64,000 nucleotides of DNA from Nocardioides faecalis (lineage in GTDB: Bacteria; Actinomycetota; Actinomycetes; Propionibacteriales; Nocardioidaceae). The DNA is taken from NCBI RefSeq assembly GCF_018388425.1, contig NZ_CP074406.1:2046001-2110000 (forward strand). The letters are read 5' to 3'. Under the pieces are notes generated by a model, which ran no database searches, was not told the DNA's origin, and saw only the letters and a program-made list of their open reading frames with translations. Shown here piece after piece: positions 39,702 to 47,447 of this stretch. How positions within the stretch are numbered: position 1 is the first letter of the stretch; every line of letters begins with the position of its first letter. A program made the translations under genes and the position numbers.

Positions 39702-40673
39702 TCAGCGGTGGGCCGTCTCCGGCGGGCGCGCGCAGTGGGCGAGCGGGCACTCGGGTCGGCCCGGGCCGAGGGCCTCGAGCTGGATCGTGACGTGCTCGAA
39801 GGGCACTGGGAAGTGCGAGCTCACGCACTCCCTGATCTGGTCGAGCAGCGGCATCGCTCCCCCGCCGGTGAAGCACTCCTCGTCCACCACGACGTGCCCG
39901 GAAAGCACCGGGAGCCCGCTGCCGATGGTCGAGGCGTGCAGGTCGTGCACGTCGCGCACGTGGTCGAGGGCGCTGATGTGCCGCTCGACCTCGGCGACGT
40001 CGACGCCGGCCGGCGCGAACTCCAGCAGCACTCGCAGGGTGTCGCGGCCCAGCAGGAAGGCGCGCGGCACGATGAGCGCGGCGATGAGCAGCGCCGCGAT
40101 CGCGTCGGCGCGCTGGAAGCCGGTGGTGGCGATGACGACGGCGGCCACGACCACGCCGAGCGACCCCAGGGCGTCGTTGAGCACCTCGAGGAAGGCGGCG
40201 CGCAGGTTGAGGTTCGCGGTGCGGCGCGAGGCCAGCACCGCGACGGCCGCCAGGTTGAGGAGGAGGCCGACGACGCCGAAGACCAGCAGCTCGGTCGAGG
40301 CCACCTCGGGCGGTGCGATCAGTCGCCGCACGCCCTCGACCGCGGTGTAGGCCCCGACGGCCACCAGCAGTGCCGACTGCCCCAGCGCCGCGATCACCTC
40401 GACCCGGGTCAGCCCCCAGGTCCGGCGCGAGGTCGGCGGCCGGGTCATCAACGTCGCCGCGAGCACGGCCACGACCAGTCCGGAGGCGTCGGCGAGCGCG
40501 TGCGCGGTGTCGGTGAGCAGCGCGAGGCTGCCGGTGACGACACTGCCCACGGCTTGGGCGAGCACCAGCACGGAGGCGAGCCCCAGCGCGATCAGGAGTC
40601 GCGTCCGGTTCCCGCCGTCGCTCGACGCGTGCCCCGGCGTGTGCCCGTGGCCGTGGCCGTGGCCGGCCCCCAT
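39702..40673 (-). CDS. Cation diffusion facilitator (CzcD-type) metal exporter
   Basis: 323 residues. A His-rich N-terminus (MGAGHGHGHGHTPGHASS) is followed by six transmembrane helices. The metal-site pattern TDTAHALADASG lies in helix II and a matching NDALGSLG in helix V, and the cytoplasmic ferredoxin-like domain follows. It exports zinc, cobalt or cadmium by proton antiport. The start overlaps the ArsR stop as TGATG, so repressor and exporter are translated together. Confidence 0.93.
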   Translation of the reverse strand: MGAGHGHGHGHTPGHASSDGGNRTRLLIALGLASVLVLAQAVGSVVTGSLALLTDTAHALADASGLVVAVLAATLMTRPPTSRRTWGLTRVEVIAALGQSALLVAVGAYTAVEGVRRLIAPPEVASTELLVFGVVGLLLNLAAVAVLASRRTANLNLRAAFLEVLNDALGSLGVVVAAVVIATTGFQRADAIAALLIAALIVPRAFLLGRDTLRVLLEFAPAGVDVAEVERHISALDHVRDVHDLHASTIGSGLPVLSGHVVVDEECFTGGGAMPLLDQIRECVSSHFPVPFEHVTIQLEALGPGRPECPLAHCARPPETAHR

Positions 40674-41008
40674 CAGCTCCGCCCCGCGAGCTGGGCGTCG
40701 TGGGCGAGGTGCTCGGCCAGCGGGCGGGACCCTGCCCGATCCGCGAGCCGGCCGGCGGCCCGCAGCAGGGCGTCGAGCCCCTCGGCGTCGGCGAGCGCGA
40801 ACCAGGAGGCGCGGCCCTCGCTGCGCACCGTGACCAGGCCGCAGTCGCGAAGACAGGCGAGGTGCTTGCTCACCGTGGACTGGGCCAGGCCGAGGTGGTC
40901 CACCAGGTCCCGCACCCGGTGCTCCCCGCTGGACAGGTGCTCCAGGAGCGCCAGCCGGGTCGGTTCGGAGAGCGCGTGGAACACCGCGGCCTCGCCGCCA
41001 CGCGTCAC
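40673..41008 (-). CDS. ArsR/SmtB-family metal-sensing repressor, CmtR-like
   Basis: 111 residues from GTG 41008, chosen because GGGGAG lies seven bases upstream; ATG 41035 is an alternative adding nine residues. The winged helix reads LSEPTRLALLEHLSSGEHRV, RDLVDHLGLAQSTVSKHLAC and LRDCGLVTV. The Cys pair C-x3-C in HLACLRDCG matches two of the three Cd/Pb ligands of CmtR, in the recognition helix. The third, C-terminal Cys of CmtR is missing. It likely represses itself and the CDF exporter through the inverted repeat at 41024-41047. Confidence 0.88.
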   Translation of the reverse strand: MTRGGEAAVFHALSEPTRLALLEHLSSGEHRVRDLVDHLGLAQSTVSKHLACLRDCGLVTVRSEGRASWFALADAEGLDALLRAAGRLADRAGSRPLAEHLAHDAQLAGRS

Positions 41009-41023
41009 ACCCTCGCTCCCCAA

Positions 41024-41047
41024 TTTCATCGCCATACGACGATGAAA
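41024..41047. promoter_or_regulatory. Candidate ArsR operator
   Basis: TTTCATCG (41024-41031) and CGATGAAA (41040-41047) are a perfect 8-base inverted repeat with an 8-base spacer. It lies directly before the ArsR start and is AT-richer than its surroundings. Its size and position fit ArsR/SmtB operators. Confidence 0.65.
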
Positions 41048-41197
41048 GCACATCTCGACGATCCGAGGAAGGCCCCTGGTCGGTGCCGGGCCGGACGGAG
41101 TCCGGCCCTCCTCCCCGGCGTGGCGGACGGCGCCATGTCTGTGATGATGCGGATAACGGAACAAGGTGATGGCAAGAGACCGTGAGCGGAGGAATGT

Positions 41198-42121
41198 GTG
41201 GCGGGGAGCATCCAGCGCGGTCTGCCGGGACTCGACGACGCGGACCTGCCCCGCTCACCCGAGCTGCTGGAACGGGCTTGGGCCGCGCACTCCCCTCCCC
41301 CGGCGTACGCCGCGCAGTACCGCCGCCTCGCCGAGGCCGCTGTCGAGGCCGGCATCCACCCCCACGACCTGGACGCCGCCGACCTCGCCTCCAGCGGCCT
41401 GTCGGCGCTGGCGCACCGACGTGGCTGGCGGCCCGCCACGGTGAGCCTCTACGCGAAGGTGGCGCGCTACGCCGGCATCCCGTGTCCGGGCCTGCGCACG
41501 CCGGAGCCGGACCGCACCGCGCTGCCGCTCGCTCCCCTGCTCGCGCAGCCCGCCGCGGACGCGAGCCCGGCGCAGGTGCGGGTGTGGGTGTGGCTGTCGG
41601 TGGCCCGGCGCTGGCCGGCTCCGCTGCCGGTGTGGACCGGGTTGCGGGTCGAGCACCTCGCGCTCAGCCCGGCGCACCGGCGGCTGACCGTGCGCTACCT
41701 GCAGGGTTCCGCGCTCGGCCGGCCGCTGGCCACCCCGGCCGACCCGGCCGCGGCGGCGTGGGCGCGGTGGCTGCAGCTACGCGACGGCATCCCCGGGCTC
41801 GCGGAGAGCCCGTGGGCGCTGCCCAACACCCGGCGCGGCAACCGGCCCGACGTGACCGTGGGCAGCCAGCCGTCCGAGCGCGGGCTGGAGGCGGCGTTCA
41901 AGCGCTACGTGCGCGGCTGCCTGGAGCGCGAGCACGCCCGCGGGAGGACCCCCGAGCCGGAGATGCTGCGCCGCTACCTCGAGCTGAGCTACGACACCTA
42001 CCGGCGCCACGTCATGGCGAGCGACCCCGTGGCCCGCGACGCCGCAGGACTGCTCGACCTCGCCCCCGGACACAGCGCCCGCGGCGCCGTCCGAGCCCAG
42101 CGTGGCACCTCCCTGATGTGA
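41198..42121 (+). CDS. Hypothetical protein with distant tyrosine-recombinase-like layout
   Basis: 307 residues from GTG 41198, preceded by GGAGG at five bases. The first third is helical and resembles a core-binding domain (YRRLAEAAVEAGIHPHDL, RRGWRPATVSLYAKVARYAG). The middle contains WTGLRVEHLALSPAHRRLTV, reminiscent of the GLRxxEL box of tyrosine recombinases. I see no convincing HxxR or catalytic Tyr box, so it would be inactive or a different fold. No attachment site or repeat is visible around it. Conserved function unknown. Confidence 0.6.
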   Translation: MAGSIQRGLPGLDDADLPRSPELLERAWAAHSPPPAYAAQYRRLAEAAVEAGIHPHDLDAADLASSGLSALAHRRGWRPATVSLYAKVARYAGIPCPGLRTPEPDRTALPLAPLLAQPAADASPAQVRVWVWLSVARRWPAPLPVWTGLRVEHLALSPAHRRLTVRYLQGSALGRPLATPADPAAAAWARWLQLRDGIPGLAESPWALPNTRRGNRPDVTVGSQPSERGLEAAFKRYVRGCLEREHARGRTPEPEMLRRYLELSYDTYRRHVMASDPVARDAAGLLDLAPGHSARGAVRAQRGTSLM

Positions 42122-42185
42122 CAGGCTGCCCCCGGGGGGCTGATCCGAACCGGGGCCCGAGGGGCCCGAGGACGGGAGTGCGGGC

Positions 42186-43220
42186 ATGGGTGCACCGACG
42201 AACGGGACCGCTGCTCCTCCGCCGGTGCCCGGCGGCGCGGTGCGGTGGGGCATCGTGGGCCCGGGCCACATCGCCGGCGTCTTCGCCCAGGGCCTGCGGC
42301 TCGCCCGGGGCGGCACGCTGCACGCGGTCGCCTCTCGCGACCCCGCCCGCGCCGCGGCGTTCGCGGCCGAGCACGGAGCGGCCCGCCGTCACGGCTCCTA
42401 CGACGACCTCATCGCCGACCCCGAGGTGGACGCGGTCTACGTCGCCACCCCGCACGCCCACCACGCCGCGCCCACGGTGGCGGCGCTGCGCGCAGGAAAA
42501 CCGGTGCTCTGTGAGAAGCCGCTGGGCATCGACCCGGCGACCACCGAGCAGATGCTGGCCGCCTCCGCCGACAGCGGGACCTTCCTCATGGAGGCGCTGT
42601 GGAGCCGGTTCCTGCCGGCCTACGTAGCGCTGCGCGACGAGCTCGCCGCGCACACGATCGGGCGGCCCGAGCACGTCGAGGCCGAGCTCGGCTTCCGGGC
42701 GTCGTACGACGCCGGGCACCGGCTGTTCGACCCCGCACTCGGCGGCGGTGCCACCCTCGACATCGGGGTCTACCCGCTGCAGCTGGCGATGCTGGTGCTC
42801 GGGCCCGTGGAGGACGTGACCGCCTCGGGCTCCCTGGCGCCGACCGGGGTGGACGCCTCGGTGGTCGCCGAGCTGCGGCACGCCGGCGGCACCACCTCCC
42901 GGGTCGTCGCGTCGCTGACCGAGGACCTGCCCGGCACGGCGCAGGTGCTCGGCACGCACGGGCGCCTCGAGCTGCCCGGCCCGATGTACGCCCCGCAGGC
43001 GCTGCGGGTCCTCACCACCGCCGCATCCCCGGACGGGCCGGAGATCGTCTCCGACACCACGCTCGCCGCCCCCTTCGAGGGCGGCATGCAGTTCCAGGTC
43101 GAGCACGTGCACGCATGCCTGGCCCAGGGCCTGCGCGAGTCCCCCGTGATGCCGCACGCCGTGACCCGGCACCTGGCGTCGGTGATGGCGCAGGTGCGGC
43201 GCCAGCTCGGCGCCGTCTGA
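42186..43220 (+). CDS. Gfo/Idh/MocA-family NAD(P)-dependent oxidoreductase
   Basis: 344 residues. A Rossmann start (RWGIVGPGHIAGVFAQGL), VYVATPHAHHAAPTVAALRA, the catalytic-lysine motif LCEKPLGID and ALWSRFLPAY define the family, in the branch related to trans-1,2-dihydrobenzene-1,2-diol dehydrogenase. A second domain carries GATLDIGVYPLQLAML. It oxidises or reduces sugars or cyclitols, with the substrate unknown. It stands alone between the hypothetical protein and the stress cluster. Confidence 0.9.
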   Translation: MGAPTNGTAAPPPVPGGAVRWGIVGPGHIAGVFAQGLRLARGGTLHAVASRDPARAAAFAAEHGAARRHGSYDDLIADPEVDAVYVATPHAHHAAPTVAALRAGKPVLCEKPLGIDPATTEQMLAASADSGTFLMEALWSRFLPAYVALRDELAAHTIGRPEHVEAELGFRASYDAGHRLFDPALGGGATLDIGVYPLQLAMLVLGPVEDVTASGSLAPTGVDASVVAELRHAGGTTSRVVASLTEDLPGTAQVLGTHGRLELPGPMYAPQALRVLTTAASPDGPEIVSDTTLAAPFEGGMQFQVEHVHACLAQGLRESPVMPHAVTRHLASVMAQVRRQLGAV

Positions 43221-43228
43221 GCCCCAGC

Positions 43229-43253
43229 GCATGTCTTGGCCGACCCCGGGTAA
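43229..43253 (+). promoter_or_regulatory. Sigma-B/sigma-F-like promoter motif 1
   Basis: GCAT (43229-43232), 15 bases, GGGTAA (43248-43253). It lies 74 bases upstream of the YtxH-like gene and heads the envelope-stress cluster. It fits the actinobacterial stress sigma consensus GNNT-N14-16-GGGTAC/T closely, with A in place of the last base. Confidence 0.5.
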
Positions 43254-43327
43254 CGCCTCAACGTGATGCCAGTCATCTGCTCGGCGTCCCTCGACGCCGG
43301 CAGACACCGATCTTGGGAGGTACCGAC

Positions 43328-43702
43328 ATGGCCAGCAAGATGACGTTCGTCCTCGGCCTGGGCGCGGGCTACGTGCTCGGCGCCCGTGCAGGACGCGAGC
43401 GCTACGAGCAGATCGCCGGCAAGGCCCGGCAGCTCGCGCGCAACCCGAAGGTGCAGCAGAAGGCCGACGCCGCCCAGCACCTCGCGAAGGAGAAGGCCGC
43501 CGAGGCGAGCTCCAAGGTCAGCGCCAAGGTGCAGGACGTGACCGGCGGCCACAGCAGCACGGGCAGCACCGGCACCACGGGCAGCACCGGCAGCACCGGC
43601 AGCCCCGGCAGCACCGGCAGCACCGGCAGCACCGGCAGCACCGGCAGCACCGGCAGCACCGGCGCGGCTGGGCCCGGAGGGACGGGCGGGGGCGCGGCGT
43701 GA
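43328..43702 (+). CDS. YtxH-like protein with collagen-like Gly-Ser-Thr tail
   Basis: 124 residues; GGGAGG lies seven bases before ATG 43328. The N-terminal YtxH-type helix (MTFVLGLGAGYVLGARAGRE) is membrane-associated. A charged helix (RYEQIAGKARQLARNPKVQQ) follows. From about residue 76 the chain is a G-S-T triplet repeat, about 13 triplets, ending AAGPGGTGGGAA. YtxH proteins are general-stress envelope proteins in Bacillus. The repeat is encoded by nearly identical AGCACCGGC units. It is the first gene of a stress cluster and overlaps the next start as GTGA. Confidence 0.8.
   Translation: MASKMTFVLGLGAGYVLGARAGRERYEQIAGKARQLARNPKVQQKADAAQHLAKEKAAEASSKVSAKVQDVTGGHSSTGSTGTTGSTGSTGSPGSTGSTGSTGSTGSTGSTGAAGPGGTGGGAA
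43549..43668 (+). repeat. Tandem 9-base coding repeat (AGCACCGGC)
   Basis: Near-perfect direct repeats of AGCACCGGC, with a few point variants, encode the Gly-Ser-Thr tail of the YtxH-like protein. Such units expand and contract by slippage, so the tail length may vary between strains. Confidence 0.85.
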
Positions 43703-44121
43703 GCGGCACCCACACCGGGCCGCCCTCCTCCTCTGGCGACCCGTCCACCGGCGAGCTGGTCTCCCAGCTGTCCGCGGAGGTCTCGCGCCTGGTGCGCGAC
43801 GAGCTCCGAATGGCCCAGCTCGAGGTCTCCGGCAAGGCGAAGAAGATGGGGATCGGCGCCGGCATGTTCGGCGCCGCCGGCCTCCTGGCGCTGTACGGGG
43901 TCGGGGTCCTCATCGCCACCGCGGTGCTCGCCCTGGCCCTGGCCCTCGACGCCTGGCTGGCGGCGCTGATCGTGGCGGTGGTGCTGCTCCTGGCCGCCGG
44001 GATCGCGGCCCTGCTGGGCAAGAGCAAGGTCTCCGAGGCCTCCCCGCCGGTGCCCAGCCAGGCGATCGGCAACGTCCGGGAGGACGTCGACGCCGTACGG
44101 CACCCCGGCATGCACCACTGA
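43699..44121 (+). CDS. Actinobacterial holin-X-like (DUF1469) membrane protein
   Basis: 140 residues, GTG 43699 overlapping the preceding stop. The marks are GELVSQLSAEVSRLVRDELRMAQLEVSGKAK (in part), then GIGAGMFGAAGLLALYGVGVLIA and a second helix AALIVAVVLLLAAGIAALL. The phage holin name is formal; in actinobacteria these two-helix proteins sit in stress operons with DUF3618 proteins. It is the second gene of the 43.3-46.0 kb cluster. A paralogue lies at 52130. Confidence 0.85.
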   Translation: MSGTHTGPPSSSGDPSTGELVSQLSAEVSRLVRDELRMAQLEVSGKAKKMGIGAGMFGAAGLLALYGVGVLIATAVLALALALDAWLAALIVAVVLLLAAGIAALLGKSKVSEASPPVPSQAIGNVREDVDAVRHPGMHH

Positions 44122-44183
44122 CCCCACGCACCGCCCGCGGCTGAGGCCGCGGCGCACGACATGCACGACACGAGGAGCGCGCG

Positions 44184-44495
44184 ATGACGGACATGAACGG
44201 CCAGCAGCAGAACGGCAAGCACGCGGCGGACACCAGCGGCAGCGAGGCCGGCTCCGGCAGCGAGCAGCCGACCGACCCCGAGGCCCTCCAGCAGGACATC
44301 GAGCGCACCCGGGAGGAGCTGGCGGCGACCGTCGACCAGCTCTCCGCGAAGCTCGACGTCAAGAGCCGTGCCCGCGCCGGGGCCGCCGAGGCCAAGGCGA
44401 GGGCGAGGGCCAACCCGGCCCCGCTCGCCGTCGCGGGTGCGGTCGCACTGGCGGTGGTGGTCCTGGTGGTGCTGCGTCGGCGCAGGTCCCGCTGA
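44184..44495 (+). CDS. DUF3618 membrane-anchored protein
   Basis: 103 residues with GAGGAG before ATG 44184. A polar N-terminus is followed by the DUF3618 signature (DIERTREELAATVDQLSAKLDV), then an Ala/Arg-rich helix and a C-terminal transmembrane segment (PLAVAGAVALAVVVLVVL) ending in Arg-rich residues. It usually accompanies holin-X-like genes. The stop overlaps the YihY start as TGATG. Confidence 0.87.
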   Translation: MTDMNGQQQNGKHAADTSGSEAGSGSEQPTDPEALQQDIERTREELAATVDQLSAKLDVKSRARAGAAEAKARARANPAPLAVAGAVALAVVVLVVLRRRRSR

Positions 44496-45637
44496 TGCTC
44501 GGTCTGGGCAAGAAGCACGCTTCGGAGCAGACGTCGAAGCCGGCGCGGACCCGGCCCGAGGGGGCCGGGGACGGCTCACTGGTGCCGAGCGGCGCCGGGG
44601 CCGACCGGGAAGGCGCGGTGGGGCCGGACGCCGACATCAAGCCGGACTCCCCGACCGACCTGACCAAGCCGTCGTGGAAGTACGTCCTCCGCAAGACGCT
44701 GCGCGAGTTCTCCGAGGACCAGTGCACGGACCTGGCCGCGGCGCTGACCTACTACTCGGTGCTGGCCCTCTTCCCCGCCGTGATCGCCCTGCTGTCCCTG
44801 GTGGGTCTCGTCGGGCAGGGCGACGAGACCGTGCGGACGCTGGTCGGGATCCTGCGCGACCTCGGCGCCGGCGGGGTCGCCGACACCCTCGAGCCCACGT
44901 TGATCCAGCTCAGCCAGAGCCGCGGCGCCGGCCTCGGCTTCGTCGTCGGTCTGCTGACCGCACTGTGGTCGGCATCCGGCTACGTCGGCGCCTTCGGCCG
45001 CGGCATGAACCGGGTCTACGAGATCGAGGAGGGGCGCCCGATCTGGAAGCTGCGACCCGTGATGCTGCTGATCACGCTCGTCACCATCGTGCTCACCGCA
45101 CTGGTCGCCGTCAGCCTGGTGATCACCGGGCCGGTGGCACAGGTGGTCGGCGACCAGGTCGGCCTCGGCGACACGGCGGTGACCGTGTGGAACATCGCCA
45201 AGTGGCCGGTGCTCCTGGTCGTGGTGGTGCTCCTCGTCGCCCTGCTCTACTACGCCACCCCGAACGTCAAGCAGCCGAAGTTCCGCTGGCTCAGCCTCGG
45301 CGCGGTGGTCGCGATCCTGACGTGGGTGGTCGCCTCGGCGGCGTTCGGCTTCTACGTCTCGAACTTCGGCAGCTACAACAAGACCTACGGCTCCCTGGCG
45401 GGCGTCATCGTCTTCCTGCTGTGGCTGTGGATCACCAACCTGGCGCTGCTCTTCGGCGCCGAGCTGGACGCCGAGCTCGAGCGCGGGCGCGAGCTGCAGG
45501 CCGGCCTGCCCGCCGAGGAGGTGATCCAGCTGCCCCCGCGCGACACCCGGAAGAGCGAGAAGGCCGAGATCAAGCGACGTGAGGACGTGGACCGCGGGCG
45601 ACGGCTGCGCAAGGCACGTGGCCGCGAACCGCAGTAG
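44495..45637 (+). CDS. YihY/BrkB-family inner-membrane protein
   Basis: 380 residues. The ~70-residue polar N-terminus is followed by six transmembrane helices and the family motifs DLAAALTYYSVLALFPAVIA, LWSASGYVGAFGRGMNRVYE and VIVFLLWLWITNLALLFGAEL, then LDAELERGRELQ. It was once called ribonuclease BN in error; the actual role is unknown, with exporter or virulence functions suggested. It belongs to the envelope-stress cluster. Confidence 0.93.
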   Translation: MLGLGKKHASEQTSKPARTRPEGAGDGSLVPSGAGADREGAVGPDADIKPDSPTDLTKPSWKYVLRKTLREFSEDQCTDLAAALTYYSVLALFPAVIALLSLVGLVGQGDETVRTLVGILRDLGAGGVADTLEPTLIQLSQSRGAGLGFVVGLLTALWSASGYVGAFGRGMNRVYEIEEGRPIWKLRPVMLLITLVTIVLTALVAVSLVITGPVAQVVGDQVGLGDTAVTVWNIAKWPVLLVVVVLLVALLYYATPNVKQPKFRWLSLGAVVAILTWVVASAAFGFYVSNFGSYNKTYGSLAGVIVFLLWLWITNLALLFGAELDAELERGRELQAGLPAEEVIQLPPRDTRKSEKAEIKRREDVDRGRRLRKARGREPQ

Positions 45638-45660
45638 GACCGAGAACCGAGGAGCAGTCG

Positions 45661-45963
45661 ATGACGCACCACACCGAGAAGTCCACCAGCAAGTCCGCGA
45701 AGGTGCTGTACCGGCCGTGGGGACTGATCGCGAGCCTGCTCGGCGGGCTCATCGCCGGGCAGATCTTCCAACGGGTCTGGAAGGCCCTGGACCCGCAGAG
45801 CCCCGAGGATCCGCCGACCCCGCTGCAGTCGGAGTTCCGGCTGCGCAAGATCGTCCTCGCGGCCGCCGTGCAGGGCGCGATCTTCACCGTCGTACGCGCC
45901 CTGATCAACCGTGGCGGAGCGCGGGCCTTCGAGCGCTGGACCGGGGAGTGGCCCGGCGACTGA
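45661..45963 (+). CDS. DUF4235 membrane protein
   Basis: 100 residues, GGAG before ATG 45661. The DUF4235 pattern is clear: VLYRPWGLIASLLGGLIAGQ, IFQRVWKAL, then LRKIVLAAAVQGAIFTVVRAL and FERWTGEWPGD. It has two transmembrane helices. It is commonly found with DUF3618 and YihY genes in actinobacteria. Function unknown. Confidence 0.9.
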   Translation: MTHHTEKSTSKSAKVLYRPWGLIASLLGGLIAGQIFQRVWKALDPQSPEDPPTPLQSEFRLRKIVLAAAVQGAIFTVVRALINRGGARAFERWTGEWPGD

Positions 45964-45968
45964 GCCGC

Positions 45969-45993
45969 GACTGACCGGTCGCGGACGGGGTAA
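45969..45993 (+). promoter_or_regulatory. Sigma-B/sigma-F-like promoter motif 2
   Basis: GACT (45969-45972), 15 bases, GGGTAA (45988-45993), 69 bases before the Asp-rich gene. Same architecture and spacing as the motifs at 43229, 50141 and 51372. It would drive the Asp-rich - JmjC - ferredoxin - kinase operon. Confidence 0.5.
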
Positions 45994-46062
45994 CGAAGCG
46001 CTGAGATCCACCTCCTTCCGCGGCCGCGCCGTGGGAGGAGCCCCGCCCACGAGGAGGAACGC

Positions 46063-46314
46063 ATGACCACCACCCCCGAAGAGCCGCTCAGCGACGACGA
46101 CATGGTGACGAGCCCTGCCGGGGGTCCGCCCCCGGTGACCGGAGACGCGGACGGCACCGACGGTGACGCCACCGACACGGCCGACGGCGACGCCCACGAC
46201 TCCGACGGCACGGACTCGGACGGCACCGACTCCGACGGCACCGACTCCGACGGCACGGACTCCGACGCCACCGACGGGGACGCGACCGACACCACGGACG
46301 GCGGCGCGTCCTGA
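46063..46314 (+). CDS. Asp-rich repeat protein, candidate modified peptide precursor
   Basis: 83 residues from ATG 46063, preceded by GAGGAGG at five bases, so translation should be strong. Residues 1-27 look like a leader (EEPLSDDDMVTSPAGG, then PPPVTG) with a Gly-Gly pair at 20-21. The remainder is nearly all Asp, Thr, Gly, Ser and Ala: pentapeptide SDGTD repeats at about residues 47-70, then ATDGDATDTTDGGAS. There are 24 Asp residues and no Lys or Arg. It has no signal peptide or membrane span. The JmjC oxygenase gene starts two bases after its stop. A substrate or RiPP-like precursor for that oxygenase is my inference; a calcium-binding or structural acidic protein is the alternative. Confidence 0.7.
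   Translation: MTTTPEEPLSDDDMVTSPAGGPPPVTGDADGTDGDATDTADGDAHDSDGTDSDGTDSDGTDSDGTDSDATDGDATDTTDGGAS
46198..46272 (+). repeat. 15-base tandem coding repeat (SDGTD units)
   Basis: About five near-identical units of the type GGCACCGACTCCGAC encode the SDGTD pentapeptides of the Asp-rich protein. Third-position differences between units (ggcacg/ggcacc) show that the amino acid pattern is kept while codons drift. Confidence 0.8.
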
Positions 46315-46316
46315 GG

Positions 46317-47447
46317 ATGCCTGCCTCCGCGCTCGACCTGCTCAGCGGCGACGCCCAGACCTTCCTCGAGAAGGTCTGGGCGTCGCAGGTCCACCTGCAC
46401 CGCACCGACCCCGAACGGCTCGTGGGGCTGCTCTCCCTCGACGACGCCGACACGCTGCTGACCTCCTCGGCGATCCGCACCCCGTCGGTGCGCCTCGCCA
46501 AGGACGGGGCGGTCCTGCCCGAGTCCGCCTACACCCGCCGCGCGACGCTGGCCGGCAGGCAGCTGACCGGGCTCGTCGACGCCCGCAAGGCGCTGGCACT
46601 GTTCGCGGACGGCGCCACGATCGTCTTCCAGGGACTGCACCGGTACTGGCCACCGCTGACGAGGTTGGTCGCCGAGCTCGAGCTCGAGCTCGGCCACCCC
46701 TGCCAGGCCAACGCCTACCTGACCCCACCGGGGGCCCAGGGCTTCGCGGTGCACTCCGACACCCACGACGTGTTCGTGTTCCAGACGGCCGGCCGAAAGC
46801 AGTGGGAGGTGCACGGACCCGACGGCGCCGAGGACGTGGTCCTCGAGCCCGGGCTGTCCATGTACCTGCCCACCGGCACCCCGCACGCCGCGCGGGCACA
46901 GGAGACGGTCTCCCTGCACGTCACCCTCGGCATCAACCAGCTGACCTGGCGCGGCCTGGTCGAGCGCAGCCTCGCCGACGTGCTGGCGCAGGTGCCCGAC
47001 GCGCACCTTCCCGCCGGATACGTCACCGATCCGGCACCGCTGGCCGACCAGCTCGCCGAGCGGCTCGAGGAGCTGGCCGCGCGGGTGCGCACGATCGACA
47101 CCCGTGAGGCCGTGGCCGCCGAGGTACGACGCTTCCTCACCACCCGCAGCCCTCGACTGGCAGGCGGACTGCACGACGTCCTCGCCGTGGAGACGATCGA
47201 GGACACCACCGTGTTGCGCCGGCGCCCCGGTGCTGCCTGCGTCCTGCAGCCGCGCGGCGACCGGCTCGAGGTGCTCCTCGGCGACCGCAGCCTGGACGTG
47301 CCCGCCCGGCTGCGCCCCGCGCTGGAGGAGATCCGCAGCCGCACCGAGCTCCGGCCCGCGGACCTCGCCCCGCACCTCGACGCCGCCAGCCGGACGGTCC
47401 TGTGCCGCCGGCTCGTCCGGGAGGGACTGCTCGAGGTCGTCCGATGA
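46317..47447 (+). CDS. JmjC-domain (ribosomal-oxygenase-like) Fe(II)/2-oxoglutarate oxygenase
   Basis: 376 residues. The metal triad is H146-x-D148 in FAVHSDTHDVFVFQ and H190 in MYLPTGTPHAA; the Q-x-x-G-x-K-x-W stretch after the first pair is typical of YcfD/RoxA, MINA53 and NO66 relatives. The N-terminal part has the FLEKVWASQ entry and IVFQGLHRYWPPL. The C-terminal ~80 residues look like the winged-helix domain of that group (LRPADLAPHLDAASRTVLCR). Family members hydroxylate protein side chains such as Arg or His in the cytosol. The gene starts two bases after the Asp-rich gene and overlaps the ferredoxin gene by four bases. No ribosomal protein gene is nearby, so the small acidic protein is the natural candidate substrate. 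Confidence 0.85.
   Translation: MPASALDLLSGDAQTFLEKVWASQVHLHRTDPERLVGLLSLDDADTLLTSSAIRTPSVRLAKDGAVLPESAYTRRATLAGRQLTGLVDARKALALFADGATIVFQGLHRYWPPLTRLVAELELELGHPCQANAYLTPPGAQGFAVHSDTHDVFVFQTAGRKQWEVHGPDGAEDVVLEPGLSMYLPTGTPHAARAQETVSLHVTLGINQLTWRGLVERSLADVLAQVPDAHLPAGYVTDPAPLADQLAERLEELAARVRTIDTREAVAAEVRRFLTTRSPRLAGGLHDVLAVETIEDTTVLRRRPGAACVLQPRGDRLEVLLGDRSLDVPARLRPALEEIRSRTELRPADLAPHLDAASRTVLCRRLVREGLLEVVR

Noticed and set aside
43549..43668. CRISPR-like array
   Set aside because: The 9-base units have no spacers and encode a Gly-Ser-Thr tail in frame. No cas gene is present.
43699..44121. Prophage holin
   Set aside because: The two holin-X-like genes lack any phage lysis or structural neighbours and sit with DUF3618 and YtxH-like stress genes.
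46198..46272. Non-coding minisatellite
   Set aside because: The repeat keeps the reading frame with synonymous differences and follows a strong ribosome-binding site, so it is coding.
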